Shown here: positions 1-11,831 of the stretch, piece by piece | Layout of the letters: the number at the start of each line of letters is the position of its first letter | How positions within the stretch are numbered: position 1 is the first letter of the stretch | Assembly: GCA_038496445.1 (NCBI GenBank) | Contig: JALMLS010000062.1 | Coordinates: 310,001-374,000, forward strand | Direction: 5' to 3' | From: Trichosphaerium sp. ATCC 40318 | Lineage: Eukaryota; Discosea; Flabellinia; Trichosidae | DNA length: 64,000 nt | Translations under genes and position numbers: made by a program | The notes under the pieces: generated by a model | Databases searched by the model: none | The model's input: the letters and a program-made list of their open reading frames with translations, nothing else | What the model was told of the DNA's origin: nothing

Positions 1-1542
1 AGAATATTATAATCTCACAGCGTCGTTTGTATTATTTAAAAACATTTTCTTTAAGTTTGATGAAGATTATGATACCTGAAGAGCAAAAACTGCAAACAAG
101 TTAAGTAGTTTCCTTTTTTTGAAAGTTACGTTCTAGAGTCCTTCAAAAATGCTACCAAAAGATATTCACAATGGATTCACTGTTTATTTCGTCTCCTATA
201 AATAATGTTCTACGATACTCATAGATCAAGTCTCGCCGGGTCCACCAAGAAAAAAGCCATTGAAGATTTTGACAGCAAAAATCCTTGCCCCAGAAATATC
301 CAAAAACCCGAGCTCTTATATCCTCTACCCGACCTACAATAGCGCTAGCACATAGAGTAGACTAACAATATTAAAATCTTGATGTTTGGCCAAAAATGGG
401 TTTATTGGTTTATTGAGAATTGTTCTTTGGAGGCACGCTAAAAATGCTCTGATAGACATATTTTTCTCAGACTTCAAAAATTGTACCTACTGCGTCTAGA
501 AATGGTAATCTCGGACGTTGTCATTTTTATTTGTATATTCTGAAGTGTCCATCATTGAGTTTTGGCTACTCTGCTAGCACCAGACCGTATGCGCTGTTAC
601 ATAGATTGTTTTACACTAAGCCGTATTGGCAGAGGATTCACATGCACTTGCTCTATCTTGAGGTATCACCCAATGACAGATGTACCCCTTTTTCCTCCCA
701 AGAACTTCGCCGCTAGTTGTTGTGAATCCATTCTAGCTGTACAACAAGACTTGCGCGAAAGTGTTTTTTTAAAGATCACTTTGTAGTATTTTGGAAACTT
801 TATCGCTGCTGCCTAGGATACGTCCTTTGATTCGTTAGAGTAATATAAGCTAAACTTGTAACGTTATGGTAACCAAGTTACTAATATTCTACTATTAAAC
901 TGACCTGAAATCATTAAACCGTCACGTGATGGATAGGTCTCCTTTGTTGACAGGACTCTAGAACGTTCTTTGAGAAAACACTTTTTGTTCTGTTCAGACG
1001 AGCCAAAGACGCCAAACCTGTAGTGAACATATAAGCTTATAGCATTGTATAAACGTTCATGAGCTAATGATGCAATTTTGTCAAGTTATGGGTAGTCAAG
1101 ACTCATTTGCAAAGCGTCGACAAAGAACAACAAAATCCAGTTTATGCACCGTAGTCGTTTGAAGCATGAAAAAGGTTGTCGTACAGTGTGCGTCTCACTG
1201 TGCTTCTCAAAAGAATAATGTATTTGCATACCTCTGCAATTGCTCACCAAACTACTGTATACGTGAGATACCTATTTAAATAGACCTTAAATAACCTAAC
1301 TGCTAAAACTCCTAGGACGTAAGTTCCACTGTTAGTATCAGTAAAAGGGATTACGTCTATTGGAAACAAAAGCGACATGTGCTGAATGTTTCAAAAGTTG
1401 GACTTGTACTTGATATCGTTTGACATATTACAGCTGACATACTACTGACCCAGGGTACTGAGAGAAAGGGCCACGAAACAAAAAAAACCAAAGAACGCGA
1501 ATAAAAGTCAATAGTTTATTACCGGTTGTTACTTGTAATGTC
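1..1542. other. Intergenic, no gene recognised
   Basis: AT-rich sequence with only short unrelated open frames on both strands and no splice-compatible domain. One CACGTG palindrome sits near 922. I see no RNA gene. Confidence 0.5.
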
Positions 1543-2572
1543 TTATTCCTCAGCATCATCTTGAAATGCCTGATTGAAGCGCATATCAATAAATCTTGCC
1601 ATCGTAGCTGTTGGGCATTCATTCTTAACTTTTAAATCCGTATAAACCTCTACAGGATCCTTATTGCCAGCAACAAACTTGGCATGATAATTTAAAGTAC
1701 CATCAAAAGAATACACTTTTTTTATCCCGACAAGTTCACCCTCAACGTAATTGGACTCTTCATATAGCTGACCATTAACATGCCATTCGCGATGTCTTCC
1801 ATGTTCTATACCATGTTTCCAATTTGTTTCTTCTTCAGGGTTACCATTGACAAACCATCTTTGGTACAATCCATGTATTTTATCTTCAAAATAATTCGCT
1901 CGTACTTCGAATGAACCATTCTCAAGGTACTCAATATACTCACCATGTATCTTTCCGTTTTTGTATTCCAATTCTCCTCTGAGAATACCAAGATCCCAGT
2001 ACATGCATTCACCATGCTTAAGACCGTCTTTGTAATAGGTTGTCTCCTCTATTACTCCATCTTCGTCATGTTCAGTTGAGTAGCCAGTTTTCATCCCATC
2101 TACGCAAGTAGACATCTCTGCCACCTCACCAGTGCTAACGTGAAACGATGTTACTTTACCTTGTCGCTTTCCGTCTTTGTAGTAACACTCGATTGTCACT
2201 TCCTGATCTGAACAGTTACCTACTTTTTTTGATTGATCATTCAATGAAATGTTCTGTTTGAAGAAAAAAAATAACCCGAAAACGGTTGACAAAACGCGGT
2301 AAAATCTTCGTACTGTATCCTTGTTCTATCCATGGACCTTGTTTTTGTAAGTTATCAGTGTAATGGGTACGTGTTGCGGCTGTACGAGAGAGACAGTTGT
2401 ATTTTGCGAAAACATCAATATCAAGAGCGCAAATCTCCCTTTGCAGATCTTTAGGTAGTTCAATGAGCGTCAGGGGACTTTTTGTAGACACCATTCTAAT
2501 TTTTTCTGGCTTAATGAGCGATTCGCTTGTTTTGCCGCTTCTGAATGGCCTGTTTCCGTGGTGGTGCTCCAT
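1543..2572 (-). CDS. F-box-like / MORN_2-repeat protein (two exons)
   Basis: Two overlapping frames look like a frameshift, but an intron at 2313-2208 (106 nt, starts GTACGAAG, ends TGTTCAG) joins them in phase. It gives exons 2572-2314 and 2207-1543 and a 307-aa protein. Residues ~35-85 form the F-box-like head (LIELPKDLQREICALD) shared with six other loci here, followed by the linker PWIEQGYN. About seven MORN_2/YwqK-type units follow (GKIHGEYIEY, WHVNGQLYEESNYVEG), then an acidic non-repeat tail. The start could be M1 at 2572 or M27. The family is known as a repeat scaffold; its function here is unknown. A role as a substrate-binding adaptor for a ubiquitin ligase is inference. Confidence 0.8.
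2208..2313 (-). other. Intron of the F-box/MORN_2 gene
   Basis: On the minus strand it begins GTACGAAG, carries an eight-T tract in the middle and ends TTCAG. Removing it restores the head-to-repeat junction seen in the paralogues (QGKWEKY, QGPWIEQ), which supports splicing over a sequencing frameshift. Confidence 0.7.
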
Positions 2573-2679
2573 GCGAGGTATGTTTAAGGTGAAAACGGTT
2601 TTGTGATGTTGTCAAGACAATTCTTGTTCCTCGCAGTCAACAAAACGGTTTTTACATTAGTGAACGTTTCCGCCCTCTC

Positions 2680-2772
2680 CTCTTGTACAGCCTTTACTTG
2701 CGTAGGTGAGCGAATTGCGAGTATTTGTATGAGTTTAAGGGCGCTATGAGGCAAAAAGCCGAATTTTGTCAA
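2680..2772 (-). repeat. Dispersed repeat fragment (partner at 59.67-59.86 kb)
   Basis: The minus strand carries CCTACGCAAGTAAAGGC and AATTCGGCTTTTTGCC, both with near-identical counterparts at 59.7-59.9 kb. Spacing and order differ, so this looks like a rearranged mobile-element remnant. The short open frame here is probably not a gene. Confidence 0.45.
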
Positions 2773-2936
2773 TTTTCGGATGACGTCGTTATTGCGTGTT
2801 TACAACAATAGCTGCAAAAGCGGAAGCGTACTAGCTGATGTGAACATACAACAAAGGAGCAGTCAACCGCTCACGGGACTCAAATAAGTCCAACAATTGA
2901 ATTCTTGTCATAATAAATCGGTAGCGTACGTATAGA

Positions 2937-3635
2937 ATGACGACTAAACGCAAGGTACTCTTTTTTACAGAAATAATAAACGTTTATTCGCCCTAACGCA
3001 TATGCGACTAGCTGACTACGCCAAAAAGCGAACCAACCACTAAAACGAACCTTTTGAGCCTTCCAAGTGATTTACACATTGAAATGGCTGAAACAGACCT
3101 CGAGGTATATCTAAAGTGGCCGTTACTGTCAAAACAGATAGCTCAAATGACGAGGTTCGATAATAAGCTAAAAAAACACAGAAAATGGATTCGACAAAAA
3201 GTCAACAAAGAATCATCGAAAAGACAAATTAAATTACACGCACATTGGAGTCATGGTAAACTTCACGGTGAGCTTAAAACATTCCATGGTAGCGGTCAAT
3301 TGAGTCTACAATTCAAGTACGTTAGAGGTAAAAGAGAAGGAGAGTGTAAGAGCTGGAACAAAGAAGGTCAATTGAAATTTAAGAAATATTATGTCAATGC
3401 AAAAAAGGAAGGTGATTACTTTGAGTGGCATGATAATGGTCAGATGTTTAGACATACTTACTATGTTGATGGTAAGAGGGAAGGAGAACAACATACTTGG
3501 CATGCTAATGGAAAACAGCATATTAAAGTATTTTATAAGCATGATGTTAGACATGGAGAGTTCAAACGTTGGAGTGAAGACGGACAATTAATTAAACAAT
3601 GTAATTTTGTCAATGGTACATCGAACAATAAGTAA
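2937..3635 (+). CDS. F-box-like / MORN_2-repeat protein (short form)
   Basis: The main exon is open from 3012 to the TAA at 3635 but has no good start before an internal ATG at 3083. A micro-exon 2937-2954 (MTTKRK) joined across a 57-nt intron (GTACTC...CTAG) in phase 0 supplies one, giving 213 aa. The head is LLSLPSDLHIEMAETDLE followed by LKWPLLSKQIAQMTRFD. Five to six MORN_2 units follow (WHDNGQMFRHTYYVDGKREG). It lies 365 bp from, and divergent to, the related gene on the left. The same tiny-first-exon layout recurs at 12.9 and 36.4 kb, which strengthens the model. Confidence 0.75.
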
Positions 3636-4140
3636 AGTTTACTAACTAAGTTGCCTGTTTTATGCCATATTCTCCTCACACCACTCAAGAGGTATGAACA
3701 ATTGGCTGTCAACAAAAACCTCAACAATATTGTCAACGCTTATAACATTTAGAACTTTGCGACCGTTGTATAAGGTACAGTTGTAGCCAACGGATGCCTA
3801 ATCACTCAAATCTTTCTATTGTTGTCTCTCAGAGAATTTCATCAAATCATCATTAACGCACTAGTATTATACCTCGCTACCGCTGTCTACCAAACTATAA
3901 TAAATATAGAACCTACCAGCCATATTATTAAATAAGATCGCAGATAATGAGTGTAAATGAATGCTCATATGGAACAGAGAGTAAGAGTATGAGTCAACAA
4001 ACCACAATAATTTTACATAGTAGCTGTTTAGTTTTTAAGGCTCATCTCCTTTGTTCAATAGTGAGCTGAGATAAAAAACCAGTGGTGATGGAATGGAAGG
4101 GTGCTTAACCTCCTAAACCTACTACGCTGAGGGAGCCAGC
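3636..4140. other. Intergenic, no gene recognised
   Basis: Only antisense and short frames are present. No RNA gene or repeat is seen before the dispersed repeat that begins near 4140. Confidence 0.45.
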
Positions 4141-4760
4141 GATACAGATAAAAAATCTGAAGCTTCTTTCTGGAAAACATCTTCCTACCTCTTTACTCGC
4201 TGTTAAGGGCCAGCGCACCATGCTCTGTCTTGGAGGGTGCCTTTCTATAAAGTCACCATTCAATTATCGCAATTGGCACGAGTTTGTGGACCCATTCTCA
4301 ATGGCTACAGACCACTATCTCAGCTCGTGTTTTGCTCTTTTTATTGAGTTCTATAATCTTAGTTTTAGATTAGAAATGTTCTCATTTGGGTACAAAACCA
4401 GATGTGCGGAGACAATCCGTCGCTCGGATGTGATTCTACCTAGGATGTGATTCTACCGGTAGGACGTTCCCATTTATGGGACAATGTACACGACAATATA
4501 CATTTCAAAACACTTTTTGTACCGGTTGGCAGTGAGCAAGATTGATCACAGTAAAAGTTTTTCTTGCTCATAACCTGTATCTGTTATTCAAAATGGAACC
4601 CTGTGATGCCCTGTGTTGTATTTAAACTAACTTTAACGACTTCAAATACATAGGGGCGTCATGAACCTCAACGAGTTTGATTACGTGATATTTCGATGGC
4701 ACGTGATTAAAAACGTTTTCATCTTCTTCTCTTTTTCAATCGGTAGAAATCACGATATCC
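4140..4760 (+). repeat. Dispersed ~600-bp repeat, copy 1
   Basis: Closely matches 8640-9245 in the same orientation, including the stretches AATCTGAAGCTTCTTTCTGG and GGATGTGATTCTACCTAGGA, with scattered substitutions. Its right end (GATTACGTGATAT...GATGGC) also matches. The 76-codon open frame inside changes amino acids freely between copies, so I treat it as non-coding. It abuts the terminal-inverted-repeat element that starts at 4783. Confidence 0.75.
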
Positions 4761-4782
4761 ATATTACAGTCCTTATTTTCTC

Positions 4783-5548
4783 AATATTGTCTGTTTCATT
4801 CAAGTTTTGAGACAGACTGACATTTAGCAAAAAAAATCCAGTTTCTGCCCGATCTGTCAGAGCTGACAGATTTGACACTTCTGACATATCTTGCAAATTG
4901 TCATTTTTTAAATGTGAGCTACCCTCGCGCCTGTCGAGTGAATCCAACCGTTTCAAACCCACGTGATTTAACAAACCCATAGCAAAAAATTTTATTTACA
5001 TATTTGACCCCTGGTACAAAGCCTACAGCAACGCTGGTGTTTTGGGAGGTTTTAACGTTATTACACTAGCCTTGCTATTTGGATGCTGCCATAGCGCTTT
5101 TGTTAGCGTGGAGTAGGCGCTAGCGTAGCGCTAGTAAGTTATACACGTACGTTGATTTTTTGGAGCAAAACATACAGCAAACAGTGTTTGAGGCATTCAT
5201 ACCGTGTTTGGTAGTAATGCGATAGCTTTGTAGGACATCATACCTTTTTAATTCGCTTTTAGCGCTTTGAACACTTCTGTGGTTTGATCGTACCGTGTAC
5301 AGTTTGCGTAGGTAAAATGCTGCGATCATCTTCATGGTCTGTTGAAACTTACATTGAAAAATTTGCTATCACTTACCGTAAGGTACCTAAGTCATACAAT
5401 GAAGAACAACATTGTGACACAAATAGTTTACATTGTGATAGATCTACACCATTTGACAGAAGTGTCAGATCTTGCTAGATCTGCTAAAAGTGCTAAAAAC
5501 TCACTTTCTAGAAAATATTAGTAAAACATGAATGAAACAGACAATATT
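4783..5548. mobile_element. Non-autonomous DNA transposon with long terminal inverted repeats, copy 1
   Basis: The left end AATATTGTCTGTTTCATTCA recurs inverted at the right end (ACAATATT finishing at 5548). Inner blocks around TTAGCA and GACACTTCTG also pair, so the inverted repeats extend ~110 bp with mismatches. No transposase frame exists. A second copy lies inverted at 14.69-15.38 kb. I could not identify a target-site duplication, so the superfamily is not assigned. Confidence 0.75.
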
Positions 5549-6488
5549 AACAGGTCAAAAGGCCCTTGTGGCATGATAACGGTGTCACTACCCCTACCAG
5601 CTGTTGTAGAGTTGTGTTAGTTAGTATATAATAAAGAAATATACAGGACGTTATCGCTCAGAGCTTTTTTAATATTCTGTCTGTTTTCAAGTAATTGGTT
5701 GGTGGCTGCTAGTTATTTCAACATGTTTAGCACGCTTGTGTTCGCCAATTGAAGGGAACAATGGTTTAGTTGATTATTGGTTAGATTGCAAAGTCTCTAG
5801 CAATTATTAGTAGCCGTAGATGTGAACAATACGCTAGTATAGACACGGTATTCGTATAGTCAATATCTCAACGGTATTTGGCCGTTGTACAATAAGGTTT
5901 CTGGGCACTTGTGATTTGGACTGTTTGGTTTACCAATCTTTGCACTTCAGTCTGCGAAGAGTGGTTTCTCACGTCTTGGTAGAGGTATCAACCTACTAAC
6001 CGCCCTGTATTGTCGGGTACGAGGCATCATTCAAATCACAAAGTTTGACAGTCCATGTAAATTGGAGCTTGCTTAAAGCCAGTGCTTTAGCGTGCCACTC
6101 TGAAGGCGGCAGTCGTTGCTTATCGAATGTTGACAATAAGCAAGTTGGCTTAATTACACGACTCTTCTTCGAATTAAATTCCGAACTCGCGAACGTCCTA
6201 CACTGTGGCAAACCGGTTATTTAATACGATTGCTATTAATTGTGTATGGTACGTACAGCTATATTAAAACGATTAGAGCGTATTTCGTTTTTTTGTACAG
6301 AGAACTTGTTTTTGAAGCTTTTGCTTTGCTTTACTCGCATTTCTTTTAAACGGTTTGGCTCCTTTTTAGAACAAAATCCGCTTCGTTTCCTATCCGCCGT
6401 GCAAGCTATAAAATTATTTTCGGGCCACGTGTAGCTCAGAATTTGGCGCAAAGCCGACTTTTTTTTACCACCTGCGCAAATTTTGTGT
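5549..6488. other. Intergenic, no gene recognised
   Basis: Short frames only. The minus-strand frame at 6236-6514 (92 codons) is basic and shows no recognisable domain; I do not call it. Confidence 0.4.
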
Positions 6489-6674
6489 ATGCTCATTGTA
6501 CAGCTTCTGCACACTTATTTTAAAACTTGTAGCAGCAAATATTGCGCCTTGCATAATTTTTGTTAAAAGGGTTGTTTATTTTGTTAACAAGTGAAACACG
6601 TGAAAAAGTTAAAACATTTAATGTCGATTTTTTGTTCTCCCTTGTGTTTTTGCTAATAGTAGAATTTGTTACAG

Positions 6675-7826
6675 TCAACTGCAAAGCATAAAAAAATACA
6701 CAGTAAACCAGGCTCCTTGAGTTTACTGGATATACCATGTGAACTCCAAACTTACATTTGTACTTTCAATGCAGAAACATTCACAAAATTCCATACATTA
6801 TCAAAGAGAGCTGCGATTAATACACATTTTGATGAAACACTACAAAAGAAAGGAGTATGGATACAATGGTACAAAAGTGGCAAGGTACAGCTCCATAATT
6901 ACATTGCAAGCGGATTGTATAAACAATGGTATGAGAGCGGACAACTTGAGAGACAGTATACATCAATTGATGGTAAAAAAACTGGACTTAGTTTAGGATG
7001 GTATAAAAATGGTCAACTAGAGAGGCAATGCATGTGGGTTGATGGTAAACAGCATGGCGAAAGCAAATATTGGCATGAGAATGGACAACTTGAGGAGCAA
7101 TGCATGTGGTTTGATGATAAACAACACGGTGAAAGTAAGGGATGGTATAAAAATGGACAGATTTCAGACCACAGCTTGTGGGCTGAGGACAAACAACATG
7201 GTGAAAGTAAGGGATGGCATGAAAATGGACAACTTAAGTACCATAACATGTGGGCCAATGGTAAACAACATGGTGAAACTAACGCATGGTATAAAAATGG
7301 ACAACAACAGAGGCAATGCATGTGGGTTGATGGTAAACCACATGGTGAAAGTACAGGATGGTATGACAATGAGACTGGACAACTAAAGTATCAGTGCATG
7401 TGGACTGATGGTAAGCAACATGGCGAACGGAAATCATGGTATGAAAATGGACAGATTTCAGACCACAGCTTTTGGGTTGAGGATGAAGCACATGGTGAAG
7501 GTAAGGAATGGTATGAGAATGGACAACTTAAATACCAGAACATGTGGGTTGATGGTAAGCAACATGGCGAAGATAAAGGATGGTATGAAAATGGACAACT
7601 TAAATACCAGAACATGTGGGTTGATGGTAAAAAACATGGCAAAAGTAAAGGATGGTATGAAAATGGACAACTTAAGTACCATAACACGTGGGTTGAGGGT
7701 AAAAAACATGGCGAAAGTAAAGGATGGTATGAAAATGGACAACTTAAGTACCATAACATGTGGGTTGAGGGTAAAAAACACGGTGAAAGTAAGAGATGGT
7801 ATATGAATGGACAATTATGTAAATAA
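6675..7826 (+). CDS. F-box-like / MORN_2-repeat protein, long form (5' exon unresolved)
   Basis: The exon opens after the acceptor TTGTTACAG (6674) and ends in TAA at 7826. There is no in-frame ATG near its 5' end, so a first exon is missing. A weak candidate is ATG CTC ATT at 6489 followed by GTACAG. The head (LSLLDIPCELQTYICTFN, then AETFTKFHTLSKRAAINTHF) closely matches the 25-kb gene. About 13 units of 24 residues follow, typified by GWYENGQLKYHNMWVEGKKH. The last units are almost identical in DNA as well as protein, indicating recent unit duplication. All long minus-strand frames here are antisense shadows of the 72-nt period. Function unknown. Confidence 0.82.
   Translation, partial: STAKHKKIHSKPGSLSLLDIPCELQTYICTFNAETFTKFHTLSKRAAINTHFDETLQKKGVWIQWYKSGKVQLHNYIASGLYKQWYESGQLERQYTSIDGKKTGLSLGWYKNGQLERQCMWVDGKQHGESKYWHENGQLEEQCMWFDDKQHGESKGWYKNGQISDHSLWAEDKQHGESKGWHENGQLKYHNMWANGKQHGETNAWYKNGQQQRQCMWVDGKPHGESTGWYDNETGQLKYQCMWTDGKQHGERKSWYENGQISDHSFWVEDEAHGEGKEWYENGQLKYQNMWVDGKQHGEDKGWYENGQLKYQNMWVDGKKHGKSKGWYENGQLKYHNTWVEGKKHGESKGWYENGQLKYHNMWVEGKKHGESKRWYMNGQLCK
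6995..7810 (+). repeat. 72-nt coding tandem repeat
   Basis: About eleven consecutive 72-nt units encode the MORN_2 repeats. Units between ~7500 and 7800 differ at only a few bases, while earlier units are more diverged. This points to recent slippage or unequal exchange at the 3' end. Confidence 0.8.
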
Positions 7827-8639
7827 TAAATTAGTGATTTTGTTTATTTTTTTGGACACTAAAATTACAGTTTTATTTACACAACAAATAGCCTTTTGAG
7901 TCAGCACTGTCTAGCTTAGTAATAGGTTGTATGGTATTACTATACGGTATCAACACAATGTGTAATAGTCGTAGCAGTAAGTCCTACCAAATTGGGTGGT
8001 GATTTGTTACAGAATAGCCAAGTCTTTTACATTATAGTAGTAAGTTGTGCAATACTTAACAACTTTGCTCTATCAGAAGCTGTTGTATCATCCTTATCTT
8101 CACATATATCATCTATCCACTGACTTGATTTTTCCTCCCGAATAGTGCTATGAAGCAAACTGCAGTTGAATAAGAGACAGCACCTAGTAACAAAACAATT
8201 AACTTTTCAACTGGCAATCATTTTTTGCTAATAAGGATAAAGAAGTAAGTGACAACATGTTTGGTATGATGGTGACGTATGATTATACATACCTTCTGAT
8301 GTAAAGTAGGCTACTGAATAGAACAACCTACTGTCCATATAAAATCCAGTTGATCTGAACGAAAATAAAAGTACTCACAGAAGAAAGCATACAACAAATA
8401 CGAGTGTCATCCCAGTGATCTAAAGAAGAAAGCAAGTATCACGTGTTACGTGATAAATTCAAAAAAAGATGTGGGCGTCTTTCACCTTGGCTACATCAAG
8501 TTCATTCAAAAAACGTTTGAATAGATATGGAACCATACCTGAACGAAATGAGCTCAAACGACGTTAAAACAAACTTAGACTCTGAGAGTTTCTTTTTCTT
8601 GCTCGAAGTTCTATTTTTGTAACACGTACATTAAGAACG
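7827..8639. other. Intergenic, no gene recognised
   Basis: No splice-compatible coding signal or RNA gene seen. One CACGTG lies at about 8437. Confidence 0.45.
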
Positions 8640-9245
8640 CCACAGATAAAAATCTGAAGCTTCTTTCTGGAAAACATCTTCCTACCTCTTTACTGCTGTT
8701 AAGGGCCAGTGCACCATGCTCTGTCTTGGAGGGTTCCTTTCTACAAAGTCACGATTTAATTATCGTAATTGGCACGAGTTTGTGGACCCAGTCTCAATGG
8801 CTACAGACCACTATCTCAGCTCGGGTTTTGCACTTTTTATCGATTTCTATAATCTTAGTCTTAGATTAGAATTGTTCCATCTGGCAAAGCAGATGTGCGG
8901 AGACAATGCGTCGCTCGGATGTGATTCTACCTAGGATGTGATTCTACCGGTAGGGTGTTCCCATTTATTGTACAATGTACTACATCACATTTCAATAACT
9001 GTTAAAACACTTTTTGTATCTGGTTTGGCAGTGAGCAAGGTCGACCACAGTAAAAATTGGTTTTGCTTGTATCTTTTTTATTCAAAAATGGAACCCTGTA
9101 TTCAAAAGAAAAAACGCGTATATACAGGTTATCGTCGCTCATTACTTCAATAAAGTATGATTACGTGATATTACGATGGCGGCATGTGATTAATAACGTT
9201 TCATCTTTTTCTCTTCGGAAGAAATCACGTGATAACTAAATTACA
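8640..9245 (+). repeat. Dispersed ~600-bp repeat, copy 2
   Basis: Direct-orientation partner of 4140-4760. The shared segment includes CTCTGTCTTGGAGGGT and GGATGTGATTCTACCGGTAG. Small indels distinguish the copies. No transposase or reverse transcriptase is visible. Confidence 0.75.
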
Positions 9246-9386
9246 GTCCCAGACCATGTTCTTCCTAACTAAAGTGATATTGTAGCTCAGGTTACAACTA
9301 GTTTTGTGCAATTCAAGGGTACTTTTACAACAATTCTGTTTTTTTTACTTTATTTCTTAGTTTTTCTAGACTTCCCAACCCTAGGC

Positions 9387-9960
9387 TAGCGATGTTCCAA
9401 ACGGATATATTGCAAAATTCGTATTTGAAAAAAAATTTCTTGGTTTATTCGAATATATTCTTATCGCTTTTGTGGTGAGACAAAACGGCGCAAATTACAT
9501 CCTTATTACTAAAACCATTTCTTTACATCCTCACAACGTCTGAGACTTTTTTAATCCAGCGGCTGCGCTATTTCTACGCGTGGAAAGTACTAAAAAGTGG
9601 TTTTGAGACAGCAAAAAAATAGATCATGTGGCGGGCTCAAGATTGGCTCGAATTGTCAAATAAACGTCACCACTGGCACAATTTCACACAACAAAAGTGT
9701 CGGTTAGGCCTACCGTGACTTAGTTTTACCGCTACAATGTAGATATCTTAAACTCACTCAATATAGGGCTTTCAACCACTCTATGTATAGAACTATGCAT
9801 TTTAAAACATATGAGAGTAGTGGTGATTAAAAAAAAAGCCAACAACTTTCAGTTTCGCAGTCGCTCTTCTCTGAAAACCGAATCGGAATAGAGTCGACTA
9901 TTTCCAACTTTTTACGTTCTGGCGATAGATTCGGTATTCTATTCGTTTGGAACATCGCTA
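9387..9960. mobile_element. hAT-like non-autonomous element with 8-bp target duplication
   Basis: Terminal inverted repeats TAGCGATGTTCCAAACG begin at 9387 and end at 9960. Immediately outside both ends is CCCTAGGC (9379-9386 and 9961-9968), a perfect 8-bp direct duplication. Eight-bp duplications and TA-G-ATGTTC-type ends are hallmarks of hAT elements. At 574 bp with no long frame it must be mobilised in trans. Confidence 0.88.
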
Positions 9961-10195
9961 CCCTAGGCCTCTTCCTTTCAGTAAAGAAACGTAGCTACTT
10001 AAAAACGGAGAGTGCCAAAGACACAAGTATTTCAAGCAATTTACGTTGAGTAAATAGCGTAACAAAAGTGTTGAGTTCTAGACGTTTCAGAGCAACCCAG
10101 GCAATACAATCAAACGGGAACTTTGGAGTGGATTATATTTTTTATTCGCAAAGATGCTGCGTTCAGGCCAATAGGTGTTAAACTACGTTCCTTCT

Positions 10196-11831
10196 CTAAT
10201 GCCCTGGAGTACCCTCTGCAAGTGCTTTGATACGCCAAACATAGTAAGGTCTATTCTTTACCACGTGACTATTTTTAAAGAACCATAAATATTTGTGCAA
10301 AAACAGAACAATAACTGTACCTTCTGAGCTGCATGATTACATTAGAAAGATCAGAATCCGTGAAATACAACCATTTATCAGGACCAAAGCTTGATTTGAT
10401 ATGTTTAGTTCTTTAAATAGTAGGTTAAGAGTGGTTTACCTGAATCCATCCGGCCAACACCATCGATCGTCTTTTACTAGTGCTGATAATTCTCCTTTGT
10501 TATTCAGTACTGAAATTGCACCATGTTCTACAGCTGTGATGTATACGTTTCCTTCTTTGTCAAGTGTGATACCATCACTTTGAGGTGTTGGACCAAATAA
10601 TTCTACCTAGAAAGAATAAGTATACCTAACAAGTAGTTTACTGAAACGTACTTGTTTATCAAGTTCGTCGTTTGTTAGTTTTTCGTTCAACAAGTGAGAT
10701 ATCTTAATACGGAACATAGATTCATGAGACATTGGAGAGTAGTAAATATACTCTCCGGCATCATCAATACCGATAGAATCAAGCGAAGGGTGCATGCTAA
10801 TGGCATATCAGCACAGAACTTTTAACAGCTGATACTTACTTGTACAATCCGAAAAATTGCATGATATGTCCTTTTGCCTTAAAAAAACACGTGTCAACAT
10901 CACGTGATTATTTTCAAACGTAACAATGTAAGTAATGGGCGTACGTTTATATCATATGGCTTAGCTACTACGGAAGGATGATTTTCAAGAACACGTCTAC
11001 CCTTTTTTGCTTCAATATCATAAACAATAATAGAAGGGCTCAGATTAAATATGCCAATATCAGCGATAAAAATAAACTTTCCGTCATTTGACACTTGGAA
11101 ATCTTGAGTATACGATCCGTACCCAGCAACATCTAAAAGAAAGTTAATCGCGATAAGTAGTAGTCGACATTTGATGATAAGTTTGGTTGGCCGAGTTGAG
11201 ATGATGAAATGATTTCCCAGCTTGTTACCACGAGGGCTTGAATAAACAACTGTAATGTACCTTTTGGAATATCCCAGCGATGTACTAGTTCTTTTGTTTC
11301 ATAATTAAACGCTAAAAGCCTTGGTTGCTTCAATCCATGAAACCCAGTATCTAAGGTCCAAAGTCTATCTTGTCTATCGATACGAAGACTGAAAACGTTA
11401 TCAAAGTAAGGTTCGCCATTACCACGGCTACTCTGCCATTCTTCATTAGGCCAAGGAACAGGCTTGCCATCAATGATTTCAAGCACACGGTGCGTTGGAT
11501 GTCCTAAGAACTCTTGTTAAGGTTTTTTCTCATCTTTTTTGGGCAAAATCAACGAAACTCATTTTGACGCTTCGTGCACGTGATATTTTTAAGACGTACC
11601 TTCTGGGTGGTAGTTAATGAATACTCTACCTTCTTTTGATACAGCAATATTACCAGGCGCTTCGTCAAGTACGGCTACAATCTCTGCTTGTACTTCTTTG
11701 CTTGTTTTTATTGGTTTACCGAGAGGTAACGTAAAAGGCTTCGTAGGGCCTCCATAAATATACTTAAGACCTCCTAACAGTATTGCGAGTGTCAAGAAAA
11801 TAAAACCAATTGTATTCGTTAGGCACGCCAT
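10196..11831 (-). CDS. Yellow / major royal jelly-type beta-propeller protein
   Basis: Eight exons splice cleanly in phase: 11831-11600, 11503-11261, 11132-10945, 10877-10840, 10796-10652, 10606-10440, 10389-10321, 10250-10196. Total 378 aa. An N-terminal hydrophobic segment (IGFIFLTLAILLGGL) is a signal peptide or anchor. The body carries family features: DNVFSLRIDRQDRLWTLDTG, RLLAFNYETKELVHRW, then IFIADIGIFN, GIDDAGEYIYYSP, PQSDGITLDKEGNVYI and WPDGFSFGPDKWLYFTDSD. The length suits the MRJP/Yellow and SMP-30-like family. Members bind small ligands or act as lactonase-like enzymes; the substrate here is unknown. The family is known from insects, fungi and some bacteria, so transfer is possible but untested. 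Confidence 0.85.

Noticed and set aside
531-786. Overlapping short plus-strand frames near the left end
   Set aside because: No domain, no splice partners, and AT-rich codons without protein-like composition.
2237-2300. Frameshift in the first F-box/MORN_2 gene at the T8/A8 run
   Set aside because: A 106-nt intron with canonical ends restores the conserved junction better than a one-base change.
4220-4450. Open frame inside the dispersed repeat, present also at 8716
   Set aside because: Substitutions between the two copies change amino acids freely and the ends differ, so no protein selection is evident.
6995-7810. 72-bp periodic repeat as a CRISPR-like array
   Set aside because: The repeats are coding, in frame and contiguous with no unique spacers; they encode MORN_2 units.
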